DNA from: Cellvibrionaceae bacterium
GTDB lineage: Bacteria; Pseudomonadota; Gammaproteobacteria; Pseudomonadales; Cellvibrionaceae
DNA: 64,000 nt
NCBI GenBank assembly: GCA_021151525.1
Contig: JAGKXD010000011.1
Location: forward strand, 1 to 64,000
Direction: 5' to 3'
Within the stretch, counting starts at the first letter, position 1. The number at the start of each line of letters is the position of its first letter. The translations under genes were made by a program, and so were the position numbers. Shown here one piece after another: positions 36,095 to 44,825 of this stretch. The notes below the pieces were generated by a model. It made no database searches and was not told the origin of the DNA. It was given only the letters and a program-made list of their open reading frames with translations.

Positions 36095-37672
36095 TTATTC
36101 CCACTCAATCGTTGCTGGCGGTTTGCTTGATACGTCGTAGCAAACACGTGACACACCAGAAATCTCGTTGATGATACGGCCTGAAACTTTTTCCAATAGA
36201 TCGTAAGGTAAATGCGCCCAACGTGCGGTCATAAAATCGATAGTTTCCACAGCACGCAAAGAAATTACCCACTCATAACGGCGACCATCACCCACTACAC
36301 CAACTGACTTAACCGGCAAGAACACAGCGAACGCTTGTGATGTTTTGTGGTACCAGCCTGATGCATGCAACTCTTCTAAAAAGATTGCATCGGCTTCGCG
36401 CAGAATATCGGCATATTCTTTTTTCACTTCACCAAGAATGCGTACGCCCAAACCTGGGCCAGGGAACGGATGGCGGTAAACCATGTCGTAAGGCAAACCT
36501 AATTCCAAACCAATTTTGCGCACTTCGTCTTTAAACAATTCACGCAGCGGCTCAACGAGTTTGAATGCCATATCGTCTGGCAAACCACCTACGTTGTGGT
36601 GGGATTTAATCACATGAGCCTTACCCGTTTTTGCTGCAGCAGATTCGATAACGTCAGGGTAAATAGTACCTTGCGCTAACCATTTAACATCTTGCAGTTT
36701 GGTGGCTTCGGCGTCGAACACATCAATAAAAGTGCCGCCGATAATTTTGCGTTTTTTCTCAGGATCGTTTTCACCTTTCAACTTGCCGAGGAATTGTTCT
36801 TCAGCGTCAGCGCGAATTACACGCACGCCCATGTTCTTGGCGAACATATCCATTACTTGATCGCCTTCGTTTTTGCGCAACAAACCGTTGTCTACAAATA
36901 CACAGGTTAATTGATCGCCAATAGCGCGATGCAAAAGCGCAGCCACAACAGATGAATCAACGCCGCCGGAAAGACCGAGCAATACTTTATCGCCGCCCAC
37001 CTGCTCTTTTACTTTTTTGATGGCATCTTCAACAATATTGGCTGGCGTCCACAAAGGTTCGCAGCCGCAAATATTTAAAATAAAGTGTTCGTAAATGCGC
37101 TGGCCTTGCAACGTGTGAGTCACTTCTGGATGGAATTGCACACCGTAGAATTTTTTCGCTTCGTTGTACATACCAGCGATTGGACACGAAGGAGTTGATG
37201 CAAGAACGCTGAAACCTTCCGGCATTTTGGTAACTTTGTCGCCGTGGCTCATCCAAACATCAAGCAATGCACTGCCGTCAGCATCAACGTGATCTTTAAT
37301 ATCTTTGAAAATTGCGCTTTCACCCAAGACTTTAACTTGTGCGTAACCAAACTCACGAATATTTGAACCTTCAACCGCACCACCCATTTGCTCGGCCATA
37401 GTTTGCATGCCGTAACAAATACCAAACACTGGAATACCCAAATCAAACACAGCTTGTGGTGCGCGCGGCGAATTGGCTTCATGAACCGATTCCGGGCCGC
37501 CCGCGAGAATGATACCTTTTGGATTGTAAGCGCGAATTTCTTCATCGCTCATGTCCCAAGCGCGAATTTCAGAAAAAACACCAATCTCACGCACGCGGCG
37601 TGCAATCAATTGAGTGTATTGCGAACCGAAATCCAAAATTAGTATTCGCTGTGCGTGAATATCGTGAGTCAT
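36095..37672 (-). CDS. guaA: GMP synthase (glutamine-hydrolysing)
   Basis: 525 aa. A class I glutamine amidotransferase domain (nucleophile Cys in GICYGMQ near 86, His/Glu in FHPEVTH near 181) precedes the ATP-pyrophosphatase domain with PP-loop LSGGVDSS near 234 and the dimerisation domain. It turns XMP into GMP. guaB lies upstream on the same strand, separated by an internal terminator-like hairpin. Confidence 0.98.
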   Translation of the reverse strand: MTHDIHAQRILILDFGSQYTQLIARRVREIGVFSEIRAWDMSDEEIRAYNPKGIILAGGPESVHEANSPRAPQAVFDLGIPVFGICYGMQTMAEQMGGAVEGSNIREFGYAQVKVLGESAIFKDIKDHVDADGSALLDVWMSHGDKVTKMPEGFSVLASTPSCPIAGMYNEAKKFYGVQFHPEVTHTLQGQRIYEHFILNICGCEPLWTPANIVEDAIKKVKEQVGGDKVLLGLSGGVDSSVVAALLHRAIGDQLTCVFVDNGLLRKNEGDQVMDMFAKNMGVRVIRADAEEQFLGKLKGENDPEKKRKIIGGTFIDVFDAEATKLQDVKWLAQGTIYPDVIESAAAKTGKAHVIKSHHNVGGLPDDMAFKLVEPLRELFKDEVRKIGLELGLPYDMVYRHPFPGPGLGVRILGEVKKEYADILREADAIFLEELHASGWYHKTSQAFAVFLPVKSVGVVGDGRRYEWVISLRAVETIDFMTARWAHLPYDLLEKVSGRIINEISGVSRVCYDVSSKPPATIEWE

Positions 37673-37712
37673 GTTGAATCCTGAAGATAAATAAAATGAA
37701 ATTCTTTAAATG

Positions 37713-37739
37713 AAAAACTCGGGCGCACCCGAGTTTTTA
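37713..37739 (-). terminator. Hairpin between guaB and guaA
   Basis: AAAACTCGGGCGCACCCGAGTTTTT, a compact GC stem with T-runs on both strands. As guaA follows guaB on the minus strand, it may attenuate or set the ratio of the two products. Confidence 0.75.
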
Positions 37740-37761
37740 CGTCAATCCTGCGCGAAGAAAA

Positions 37762-39237
37762 TTATCTTCCACCAATTGGATAATTTGGAGCTTCTTTCGT
37801 AATTTGAACGTCGTGTACGTGGCTCTCACCCATTCCAGCGGAGGTTACACGCACAAACTCAGGCTTGGTACGCATGGTTTCCAAATCTGGGCAACCGGTG
37901 TAACCCATAGCTGAGCGCACGCCGCCCATCATTTGGTGAATGATTGCCGTTAAGGCGCCTTTGTAGGGAACACGGCCTTCAATACCTTCCGGTACCAATT
38001 TCTCGGCACCAGCGCTGGCATCTTGGAAGTAACGATCAGATGAGCCTTGAGTTTGCGCCATAGCTCCTAACGAACCCATGCCACGGTAAGCCTTGTAAGT
38101 ACGACCTTGGTAAAGCTCAACTTCGCCCGGTGCCTCTTCAGTACCGGCAAACATTGAACCCATCATCACACAGTGTGCGCCAGCAACGATTGCTTTGGCG
38201 ATGTCACCAGAGTAACGAATACCACCGTCAGCAATTGCAGGAACGCCGGTACCTTTAAGTGCAGCAACTACGTTAGCAATGGCAGAAATTTGAGGAACAC
38301 CAACACCGCTTACGATACGGGTAGTACAAATAGAACCTGGGCCAATACCAACTTTAACAGCATCTGCGCCTGCGGCAACCAAGGCCAATGCAGCTGCGCC
38401 AGTCGCAATATTTCCGCCAATTACCTGTACATCAGGATATTTTGTTTTAATCGCTTTTACACGATCAAGTACGTTTTTAGAATGGCCGTGAGCGGTATCA
38501 ACAACCAATACATCCACGCCAGCCTCAACCAAAGCATCTACGCGTGCATCTGTATCGCGGCTAGTACCAACACTTGCACCTACACGCAAACGCCCCTCTG
38601 GGTCCTTACAGGCATTTGGGTATTTTTCGGCTTTGTTGATGTCTTTAACGGTGATCAAACCACGCAATTCAAAAGCATCGTTAACAACCAATACTTTTTC
38701 GATACGGTGTTTGTGCAAAAGATTGCGCACTTCTTCAGCTGAAACACCTTCTTTCACAGTCACTAACTGAGACTTAGGAGTCATGATGCTGGATACGCTA
38801 GCATCGAGATTAGTTTCAAAACGGACGTCACGGCCAGTCACAATACCAACGAGATTGCCGTCTTGCATAACGGGTACGCCAGAAATATTGTTTTTGCGCG
38901 TTAAGGCAATCAACTCACGAATAGTCGCGCTCGATTCAATGGTGATTGGATCTTTAACCACGCCAGCCTCAAACTTCTTAACAGCACGGACTTCAGCAGC
39001 TTGTTCTTCAATCGACATGCTTTTATGGATAATGCCGATACCACCATCTTGTGCAATGGCAATCGCCAAACGGGATTCGGTTACTGTATCCATGGCGGCG
39101 GAAATAAGGGGGATGTTCAACTGAATTTTGCGGGTCAGCTGGGTTTTCAGTGACACATCTTTAGGCGTCACATCGGAAAAACCGGGCACCAACAAGACAT
39201 CATCAAACGTGAGAGCTTCTTCAGCAATGCGCAACAT
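37762..39237 (-). CDS. guaB: IMP dehydrogenase
   Basis: 491 aa from the ATG at 39237 (MLRIAEEALTFDDVLLVP), the family N-terminus; the frame extends to a TTG at 39252 that lies over the GAGG site. The catalytic TIM barrel is interrupted by two CBS domains (about 90-210). The catalytic Cys is in GIGPGSICTTRI near 300, with the flap arginine later. It oxidises IMP to XMP using NAD+. Divergent from xseA. Confidence 0.97.
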   Translation of the reverse strand: MLRIAEEALTFDDVLLVPGFSDVTPKDVSLKTQLTRKIQLNIPLISAAMDTVTESRLAIAIAQDGGIGIIHKSMSIEEQAAEVRAVKKFEAGVVKDPITIESSATIRELIALTRKNNISGVPVMQDGNLVGIVTGRDVRFETNLDASVSSIMTPKSQLVTVKEGVSAEEVRNLLHKHRIEKVLVVNDAFELRGLITVKDINKAEKYPNACKDPEGRLRVGASVGTSRDTDARVDALVEAGVDVLVVDTAHGHSKNVLDRVKAIKTKYPDVQVIGGNIATGAAALALVAAGADAVKVGIGPGSICTTRIVSGVGVPQISAIANVVAALKGTGVPAIADGGIRYSGDIAKAIVAGAHCVMMGSMFAGTEEAPGEVELYQGRTYKAYRGMGSLGAMAQTQGSSDRYFQDASAGAEKLVPEGIEGRVPYKGALTAIIHQMMGGVRSAMGYTGCPDLETMRTKPEFVRVTSAGMGESHVHDVQITKEAPNYPIGGR

Positions 39238-39397
39238 ACCAATCAACCTCAACCCTAAGCGGGCATACCATGGAAAATAAACGCGGAATTATAAACACTT
39301 AGCTAACTTGGGTAAACCCAAAACACAATAGCTTGGGGTTATCGCGGCAGTAAATTCAAGCTATCCGATTTTACCGTCATCCCCTAGAATGCTGCTT

Positions 39398-40783
39398 ATG
39401 ACAACATCAGACCTTTTTAATTCGAACCTTGAGCGAACCTCAATGCCTGAGCGCGAAATTATCAGCGTCAGTCAGCTCAATCGCCGTGCCAAACAACTTC
39501 TTGAGACTCATTTACCCCTGCTTTGGGTCGAAGGCGAACTTTCCAATGTCTCTGTGCCCTCATCCGGCCACTGGTACTTCACCCTCAAAGATAGCGATGC
39601 CCAGGTGCGCTGCGCCATGTTCCGCAACCGCAATATGATGGTGAGATTCAGGCCGCAACAGGGCCAACACGTGCTTGTGCGCGCCAGAGTCAGCCTTTAC
39701 GAAGGTCGCGGCGACTACCAAATTATCGCCGAACATATGGAAGAAGCTGGCGCAGGCGCATTGCAACGTGCCTTTGATGAGCTAAAAGCGAAACTCGCTC
39801 GCGAAGGTTTGTTCGACCCTGAACACAAAAAGCCCCTACCCTCATTACCCAGACATATAGCGGTGATTACCTCCCCAACCGGTGCAGCCATTCGCGACAT
39901 TCTCAGCGTGTTGGAACGGCGCTTCCCCAGCATTCCGGTGACGGTGATTCCGGTTGCCGTGCAAGGTAAAGAAGCTGCGCCGCAGATCGTAAAAGCAATC
40001 ACTCTCGCCAATTGTGCGGATCTATTTGATGTTGTGATTCTGGGGCGCGGCGGCGGTTCGCTTGAGGATTTATGGCCATTTAATGAAGAGGCAGTTGCGC
40101 GAGCAATCTTCACCAGCGAATTGCCCATCATCAGCGCTGTTGGGCATGAAGTAGATTTTACCATTGCCGATTTTGTCGCTGACTTACGTGCACCAACCCC
40201 ATCAGCCGCCGCCGAATTGATCACGCCTGACGGCGAAGATTGGCTGGATAAATTTATTGGCTTTGAAGTATTACTCGAAGAAGCCATGCAGCGAAAACTC
40301 AATCACTGGCAACAAAAGCTGCAGTGGTTGCGTTCCCGCTTGCGTCATCCCAAAGACAAGTTGGAGCAGCAATCCCAGCGTTGCGACACTTTGGAAATTC
40401 GCCTGAAAAACGCTATTCAGAAGGCGCTGACACATTCGCAAAACCAATTAAACACATTGGTTCTTCGCCAGAAAGCGCAGCATCCACAAACGCGCCTACT
40501 GCAACTCACGCATAGATTTCAGTTGGCACGACAGAATTTAATTAAAGCCCAATCGCAAATTTTTATTCAAAAACGCCAAGGTTTTAATGAGGCCGTGCGA
40601 ATGCTGAATACATTGAGTCCGCTTAAAACATTAGAGCGTGGCTACTCTCTAAGTACACTTGGTGATTCGCAAACCCCTGTTGTTGATAGTCAACAACTCA
40701 AACCGGGTGACAAAGTTAAGACGAGAATCGCCAAGGGAGAGTTTGTTTCAGTAGTGGAAAGCATCACATCACGCAACCCGTAA
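39398..40783 (+). CDS. xseA: Exodeoxyribonuclease VII large subunit
   Basis: 461 aa from the ATG at 39398; other possible starts are 39389 and 39443, and none has a good ribosome site. The ATG at 39389 lies in a TAGAATG that may be a -10 box. An OB-fold (REIISVSQLNRRAKQLLETHLPLLWVEGELSN) starts the protein; the nuclease domain follows with GRGGGSLEDLWPFNEE near 214, then coiled-coil arms. With XseB it degrades single-stranded DNA to oligonucleotides. Its stop codon lies inside a dispersed repeat. Confidence 0.94.
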   Translation: MTTSDLFNSNLERTSMPEREIISVSQLNRRAKQLLETHLPLLWVEGELSNVSVPSSGHWYFTLKDSDAQVRCAMFRNRNMMVRFRPQQGQHVLVRARVSLYEGRGDYQIIAEHMEEAGAGALQRAFDELKAKLAREGLFDPEHKKPLPSLPRHIAVITSPTGAAIRDILSVLERRFPSIPVTVIPVAVQGKEAAPQIVKAITLANCADLFDVVILGRGGGSLEDLWPFNEEAVARAIFTSELPIISAVGHEVDFTIADFVADLRAPTPSAAAELITPDGEDWLDKFIGFEVLLEEAMQRKLNHWQQKLQWLRSRLRHPKDKLEQQSQRCDTLEIRLKNAIQKALTHSQNQLNTLVLRQKAQHPQTRLLQLTHRFQLARQNLIKAQSQIFIQKRQGFNEAVRMLNTLSPLKTLERGYSLSTLGDSQTPVVDSQQLKPGDKVKTRIAKGEFVSVVESITSRNP

Positions 40784-40855
40784 GGAGCGAAGCTCATTAC
40801 GGGAAGGTCAGTGACGCCTATAAACTCCCGCAATACGCTCCGCTCCTTGCGGGCC
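40777..40855. repeat. Dispersed inverted repeat, family B, copy 2
   Basis: CCCGTAAGGAGCG...CATTACGGG, then CCCGCAATACGCTCCGCTCC...GCGGG. The two hairpin halves match family B copy 1. The xseA stop codon TAA (40781-40783) is part of the left arm, so the repeat supplies the end of that gene. Confidence 0.75.
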
Positions 40856-41063
40856 ACAAGATTGCACTTACCACCATCAATCGGTATATTGCCGACTTTC
40901 TTGTCGGAGCGCCTTGGTAAAAGACACTCTAAAAATCCGCTATCCGGGTGATAGCTGCGTTATTTTTGTGCTCGGTCGGTTATTTATTATTTATAAACTC
41001 CCTCCCTGCGCGCAAAAATGCCTTGCTCTCATCCCAGCTATCGAATTTTTACAGTATCTTTTA

Positions 41064-41140
41064 TACGGAGGCTGAGATGGGTTCGGCCCAATCCGTAGAA
41101 CCTGATCAGGTTGAGACCTGCGGAGGGAACAAGGTATCTA
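41064..41140 (+). ncRNA. TPP riboswitch (THI element)
   Basis: The conserved blocks are present in order: CTGAGATGG, then AACCTGATCAGG, then CCTGCGGAGGGAAC. An ATAC/GTAT closing stem is possible. The aptamer binds thiamine pyrophosphate. A hairpin further down (41173-41178 with 41193-41198) traps the GAGG ribosome site of thiO, so control is probably translational. Confidence 0.93.
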
Positions 41141-41172
41141 TGGGTTTTCACCCAACCTCGTTCCAAATCCCC

Positions 41173-41198
41173 CGCCTCAACGCAACACCTTCGAGGCG
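41173..41198 (+). promoter_or_regulatory. Ribosome-site sequestering hairpin of the TPP riboswitch
   Basis: CGCCTC pairs with GAGGCG, and the second arm holds the ribosome site of thiO just before its ATG. GAGGC also occurs in the aptamer at 41068-41072, so an anti-sequestering partner exists (inference). Confidence 0.6.
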
Positions 41199-41200
41199 CA

Positions 41201-42295
41201 ATGACCAATCTAATTCCACACAATATCGCAATTGCTGGCGCTGGTTTGCTGGGGCGTTTGCTTGCGTGGCAATTGCTGCAAGCTGGCTGCAAAGTCACTT
41301 TGTTTGAAGCGGGAAGTTTTTCACCCAATCAACCGCAAACTGATCGCGCCGCGGCATTTACTGCGGCAGGAATGATTGCTCCGCTAAGTGAGGCTGTTGT
41401 TTCAGATGAAGGCGTTTATCGCATGGGGCAATTCGCGCTACAACAATGGCCCACTTGGCTGGCAAAACTTAACACAAAACAACCTTTCTTTTTCCAACGC
41501 GGCAGTTTGGTTATTGCACATCCACAAGATTTTAGCGAACTGGAGCAATTCGAACGCGAACTACAATTTGTTATTCCGCAATGCAAAACTTATCACCGCG
41601 TTAACCAGCAACAAATTCACGAACTAGAGCCAGATTTACACCCACATTTTTCGCAAGGTTTGTTTCTTGCAGAAGAAGGTCATGTGGATAATCGTGAGCT
41701 ACTTAGCGCCATTGGTGGAGAAATTATTTCTCTCGGTGTGGCTTTGCGTGAATTCACCAAAGTGAATGTTACTGCGAATAAAATCATTACTGAAAACAGT
41801 GAAGAAAATTTTGACTTGGTGATTGATTGCCGCGGTCTTGGCGCTAAAGCTCAAGACGGAAAATTACGCGGTGTGCGTGGTGAAACATTACATGTTGAAA
41901 CTAAAGAAATTCAATTGCACCGCCCAGTGCGATTAATGCATCCGCGCTACCAGCTTTATATTGTGCCCAAACCCAATTACCGCTTTATAATTGGCGCAAC
42001 CCAAATTGAAAGTGAAGATCGCTCACCCGTAACTTTACAATCATCGCTTGAATTAAGCAGCGCACTTTATACCTTATCGCCTGCATTTGCAGAAGCGCGC
42101 ATCATCGAGATGGATACCAACTTGCGCCCTGCTTATATGGATAATTTACCGCGCGTAAAAATTCAGGATGGATTGATAACCACAAACGGTTTGTTTAGGC
42201 ATGGCTATTTATTGGCGCCTGCCGTTGTAGAAAATGTGTTGGCGAACATTTTTGGAAAACCTGAAGCGGTTTTTAGTGAATTATTAAATCGATAA
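41201..42295 (+). CDS. thiO: Glycine oxidase ThiO
   Basis: 364 aa from the ATG at 41201 (MTNLIPHNIAIAGAGLLGR). The longer frame from 41111 starts inside the riboswitch and is rejected. The FAD motif GAGLLGR is at once visible (13-19), and the DAO-type substrate domain has a DTNLRPAYMDNLPR segment near 310. It oxidises glycine to iminoglycine for thiazole formation. It shares the riboswitch-led operon with thiS and thiG. Confidence 0.93.
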   Translation: MTNLIPHNIAIAGAGLLGRLLAWQLLQAGCKVTLFEAGSFSPNQPQTDRAAAFTAAGMIAPLSEAVVSDEGVYRMGQFALQQWPTWLAKLNTKQPFFFQRGSLVIAHPQDFSELEQFERELQFVIPQCKTYHRVNQQQIHELEPDLHPHFSQGLFLAEEGHVDNRELLSAIGGEIISLGVALREFTKVNVTANKIITENSEENFDLVIDCRGLGAKAQDGKLRGVRGETLHVETKEIQLHRPVRLMHPRYQLYIVPKPNYRFIIGATQIESEDRSPVTLQSSLELSSALYTLSPAFAEARIIEMDTNLRPAYMDNLPRVKIQDGLITTNGLFRHGYLLAPAVVENVLANIFGKPEAVFSELLNR

Positions 42296-42313
42296 CTTAT
42301 ATCTAGCAAAGTG

Positions 42314-42396
42314 GGGAGTCGTCATCCTCGCGCAGCTGGGATCCAGCTGTTAAAGATCAGAAACTGGATCCCCGCTGCGCGAGGATGACGCCCCCC
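42314..42396. repeat. Dispersed inverted repeat, family A, copy 4
   Basis: Full-length copy: GGGAGTCGTCATCC...GGGATCCAGC, short loop, CTGGATCCCC...GAGGATGACG. It sits in the thiO-thiS gap, inside the operon, and may act as an mRNA stabiliser or processing site there. Confidence 0.88.
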
Positions 42397-42417
42397 AAAT
42401 AAATACGACCAGCAAAT

Positions 42418-42621
42418 ATGATTAACATCAGCCTAAACAACGAACCCAAACAAATTGCAGCAAACACTTTGCTTAGCGATGCTCTTGTGCAATGGGGATT
42501 TGGTGAAATAAAAATTGCTGTAGCCATTAACAGTGAGTTTGTCCCCCGCTCTACTTATAGCAAACGTAAACTCGACGATGGCGATCAAATCGATATAGTT
42601 AAACCCGTTGGAGGCGGATAG
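42418..42621 (+). CDS. thiS: Sulfur carrier protein ThiS
   Basis: 67 aa, ubiquitin-like fold, ending in the required Gly-Gly (here ...PVGGG). The C-terminal Gly is adenylated by ThiF and carries sulfur as a thiocarboxylate for thiazole synthesis. It starts after a family A repeat and ends two bases before thiG. Confidence 0.95.
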   Translation: MINISLNNEPKQIAANTLLSDALVQWGFGEIKIAVAINSEFVPRSTYSKRKLDDGDQIDIVKPVGGG

Positions 42622-42623
42622 TC

Positions 42624-43433
42624 ATGAGTTACACACCTACACTACCCGCAAAAGATTTCACACTCTACGGTGAAACTTTTTCCAGCCGTTTTTTATTAGG
42701 CACCGCACTCTATGCATCGCCACAATTAATGCGCGATTCTATTGTTCAGTCACGTGCAGAAATTGTGACGCTGGGCCTGCGCCGACAAAATCCAGAAGAT
42801 CGCTCTGGCGATGCCATTTGGAAATTTATCCAAGAAAGCGGCTGCCGCTTACTTCCAAATACTGCTGGCTGCAAATCCGTAAAAGAAGCTGTCACTTTGG
42901 CGGAAATGTCACGCGAAATTTTTGATACAGACTGGATTAAATTGGAAGTGGTTGGCGATGATTATAATTTGCAGCCGGACCCCTTTAGCTTAGTTGAAGC
43001 GTCCGGATTATTAATCAAAAAAGGCTTTAAGGTTTTACCCTATTGCACAGATGATTTAATTCTGTGCAAGCGCTTATTAGATGTCGGCTGTGAAGTGTTA
43101 ATGCCGTGGGGCGCCCCCATTGGCACAGGGCAAGGACTTTTAAATCGCTATAACCTACGCACTTTACGCGAGCGCATCAAAGATGTGCCCATGATTATTG
43201 ATGCTGGTTTGGGCGCGCCATCGCAAGCAGCAGAAGCTATGGAAATGGGCTTTGATGGTATTTTATTAAATACTGCAGTCGCAAAAGCGCACAACCCGCC
43301 CTTAATGGCAGAAGCATTTGCCGACGCTATAGATTCAGGAAGAAAGGCATATAAAGCAGGTTTGATGCAAAAACGCCAAACAGCCAGCCCAAGCACTCCA
43401 ACGGTAGGCCAACCGTTTTGGCATCAACAATAA
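42624..43433 (+). CDS. thiG: Thiazole synthase ThiG
   Basis: 269 aa TIM-barrel enzyme. The lysine that forms the imine with 1-deoxy-D-xylulose 5-phosphate is in IKLEVVGDD near 98. The phosphate-binding segments GAPIGTGQGLLN and DAGLGAPSQAAEAMEMGFDG are present. It joins DXP, ThiS thiocarboxylate and iminoglycine. The last of the thiO-thiS-thiG run. Confidence 0.97.
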   Translation: MSYTPTLPAKDFTLYGETFSSRFLLGTALYASPQLMRDSIVQSRAEIVTLGLRRQNPEDRSGDAIWKFIQESGCRLLPNTAGCKSVKEAVTLAEMSREIFDTDWIKLEVVGDDYNLQPDPFSLVEASGLLIKKGFKVLPYCTDDLILCKRLLDVGCEVLMPWGAPIGTGQGLLNRYNLRTLRERIKDVPMIIDAGLGAPSQAAEAMEMGFDGILLNTAVAKAHNPPLMAEAFADAIDSGRKAYKAGLMQKRQTASPSTPTVGQPFWHQQ

Positions 43434-43455
43434 ATATAGAGATTGAACAAATCCG

Positions 43456-44805
43456 TTAACGAGTAAGCGCTTGAATTTTTTCAAGCGCACTTACTAATGT
43501 ATCTCTAATATTTTTTGGTTTGAAGTCAGTGGAGTCTATATAAAGCTGCATCATGCGACTAAGCCGCTGCAAATGAAACACAATTTCTTGTTGCTGGACA
43601 TGCGCTTTTTCTATTTTACGATAGACATCGTTATCCTTTTTAAGATCAGGCAACCGAAGCCAGCTAGTTAGCTCCTCATCAAAAACACCCGACCCCTTCA
43701 CTGAGCTAGACAAGTGAAGCATAACGTTTTGCAGCGCGTGCAAATGGCGGTCGCCGTGGGTGAAACCAAGCGAAACTAAACTTTCTTTTTGCACTTCAAA
43801 CCACGCATTTAAATATTCTCGCTCACGCAAAAGCCCCGCAATAAACTCAGGCAATCCATCACCTTGCACAACGTTCTTAAAAGGCATCTCGCTGCGCCGC
43901 CAAATAATTGCCAATATCTCATCATGGCGATAAAAGTATGCGGGTGCGTTCATCTGAATAACAGGAATAACCTCTCGCCAAGAACGTTGATTGTTTTTAA
44001 AGCGGTTGTGATAAATCGCAATTATGGAGTCTGCCAACCCAACAATTTTTCCCGCATAACTAAGTTCGCTCTCTACTGCGCCAGTCGGATAGCCCGTACC
44101 ATCGCAACGTTCGTGATGTTCAGAAACAGCATCAACAACAGCAACTGGCATCTCAGGCATTTGCCTCAAAAGTGACGCGCCAATAAATACGTGCTCTTGA
44201 ATATGTTTCCAATCCTCCGGCGATAAGTTTCCTTTTTTTTCCAGCACAAAAATATCCAGATGTAACATTCCAATATCGTGACTTAGTGCTGCCAAAAAAA
44301 CTTCCACACACCCCAATTCGCTAAAGCGCATTTCTTTAGCAATTAACAATGAAAACCAAACACAGTAAAGGGTACGAACAAATAACTCTGGCATGGCCAA
44401 CGCCATAACGCTTATCTTTTGCCGTAACAACGGAAATTTTTCATAGGAAGATAAATAAGGAGCAATCAAGTCAACAATATTTTGATGCTCATTCAGCGCA
44501 AGTAATAAGTCATCCTGTTGCATCACGGCAATTAGGTTTTTCTCTAACTCATTAGAACTTAATTCGCGCTCTAGATAAATTATTTGCTCAAGCTGCTTCT
44601 GCAATTTGTGGGATAAAATAAATGCGGCAAGTGCGGGTGTAAGCAAGCTGTCTTTAGCAGCCAATAAATCGTGTTGGGCACTGTAAATATTTTCGGAGCA
44701 AAAAACTCCGCATTGTGAACCAATAGAAGCCAGACGCAACAAATAGGCATCTGGAACTAAAGGATCGTATGCATGTGATTTATTATTAGTTATGAGTCTT
44801 AGCAT
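43456..44805 (-). CDS. HD-GYP domain protein, probable cyclic-di-GMP phosphodiesterase
   Basis: 449 aa. No TM segment. The HD-GYP domain covers about 140-275: His176-Asp177 (HDIGM instead of the usual HDIGK), His205, His230-His231 and the GYP of ERCDGTGYP (238-240). The metal-binding His/Asp set is complete. The Lys-to-Met change at 180 may lower activity. The N- and C-terminal parts are helical with no known domain. Convergent with thiG. Likely hydrolyses cyclic-di-GMP, but this is not certain. Confidence 0.8.
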   Translation of the reverse strand: MLRLITNNKSHAYDPLVPDAYLLRLASIGSQCGVFCSENIYSAQHDLLAAKDSLLTPALAAFILSHKLQKQLEQIIYLERELSSNELEKNLIAVMQQDDLLLALNEHQNIVDLIAPYLSSYEKFPLLRQKISVMALAMPELFVRTLYCVWFSLLIAKEMRFSELGCVEVFLAALSHDIGMLHLDIFVLEKKGNLSPEDWKHIQEHVFIGASLLRQMPEMPVAVVDAVSEHHERCDGTGYPTGAVESELSYAGKIVGLADSIIAIYHNRFKNNQRSWREVIPVIQMNAPAYFYRHDEILAIIWRRSEMPFKNVVQGDGLPEFIAGLLREREYLNAWFEVQKESLVSLGFTHGDRHLHALQNVMLHLSSSVKGSGVFDEELTSWLRLPDLKKDNDVYRKIEKAHVQQQEIVFHLQRLSRMMQLYIDSTDFKPKNIRDTLVSALEKIQALTR

Positions 44806-44825
44806 TTCTTACCCACATTACCTGA

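Noticed and set aside
38173..38742. 189-aa plus-strand frame within guaB
   Set aside because: It is antisense to a well-conserved gene and rich in Asn and Cys as expected of a shadow frame.
41111..41200. Longer N-terminus of thiO
   Set aside because: It starts inside the TPP aptamer and adds residues without homology; the ATG at 41201 has a GAGG site and begins the FAD motif correctly.
40948..41307. 119-aa open frame across the riboswitch
   Set aside because: It overlaps the aptamer and the thiO start and has no recognisable product.
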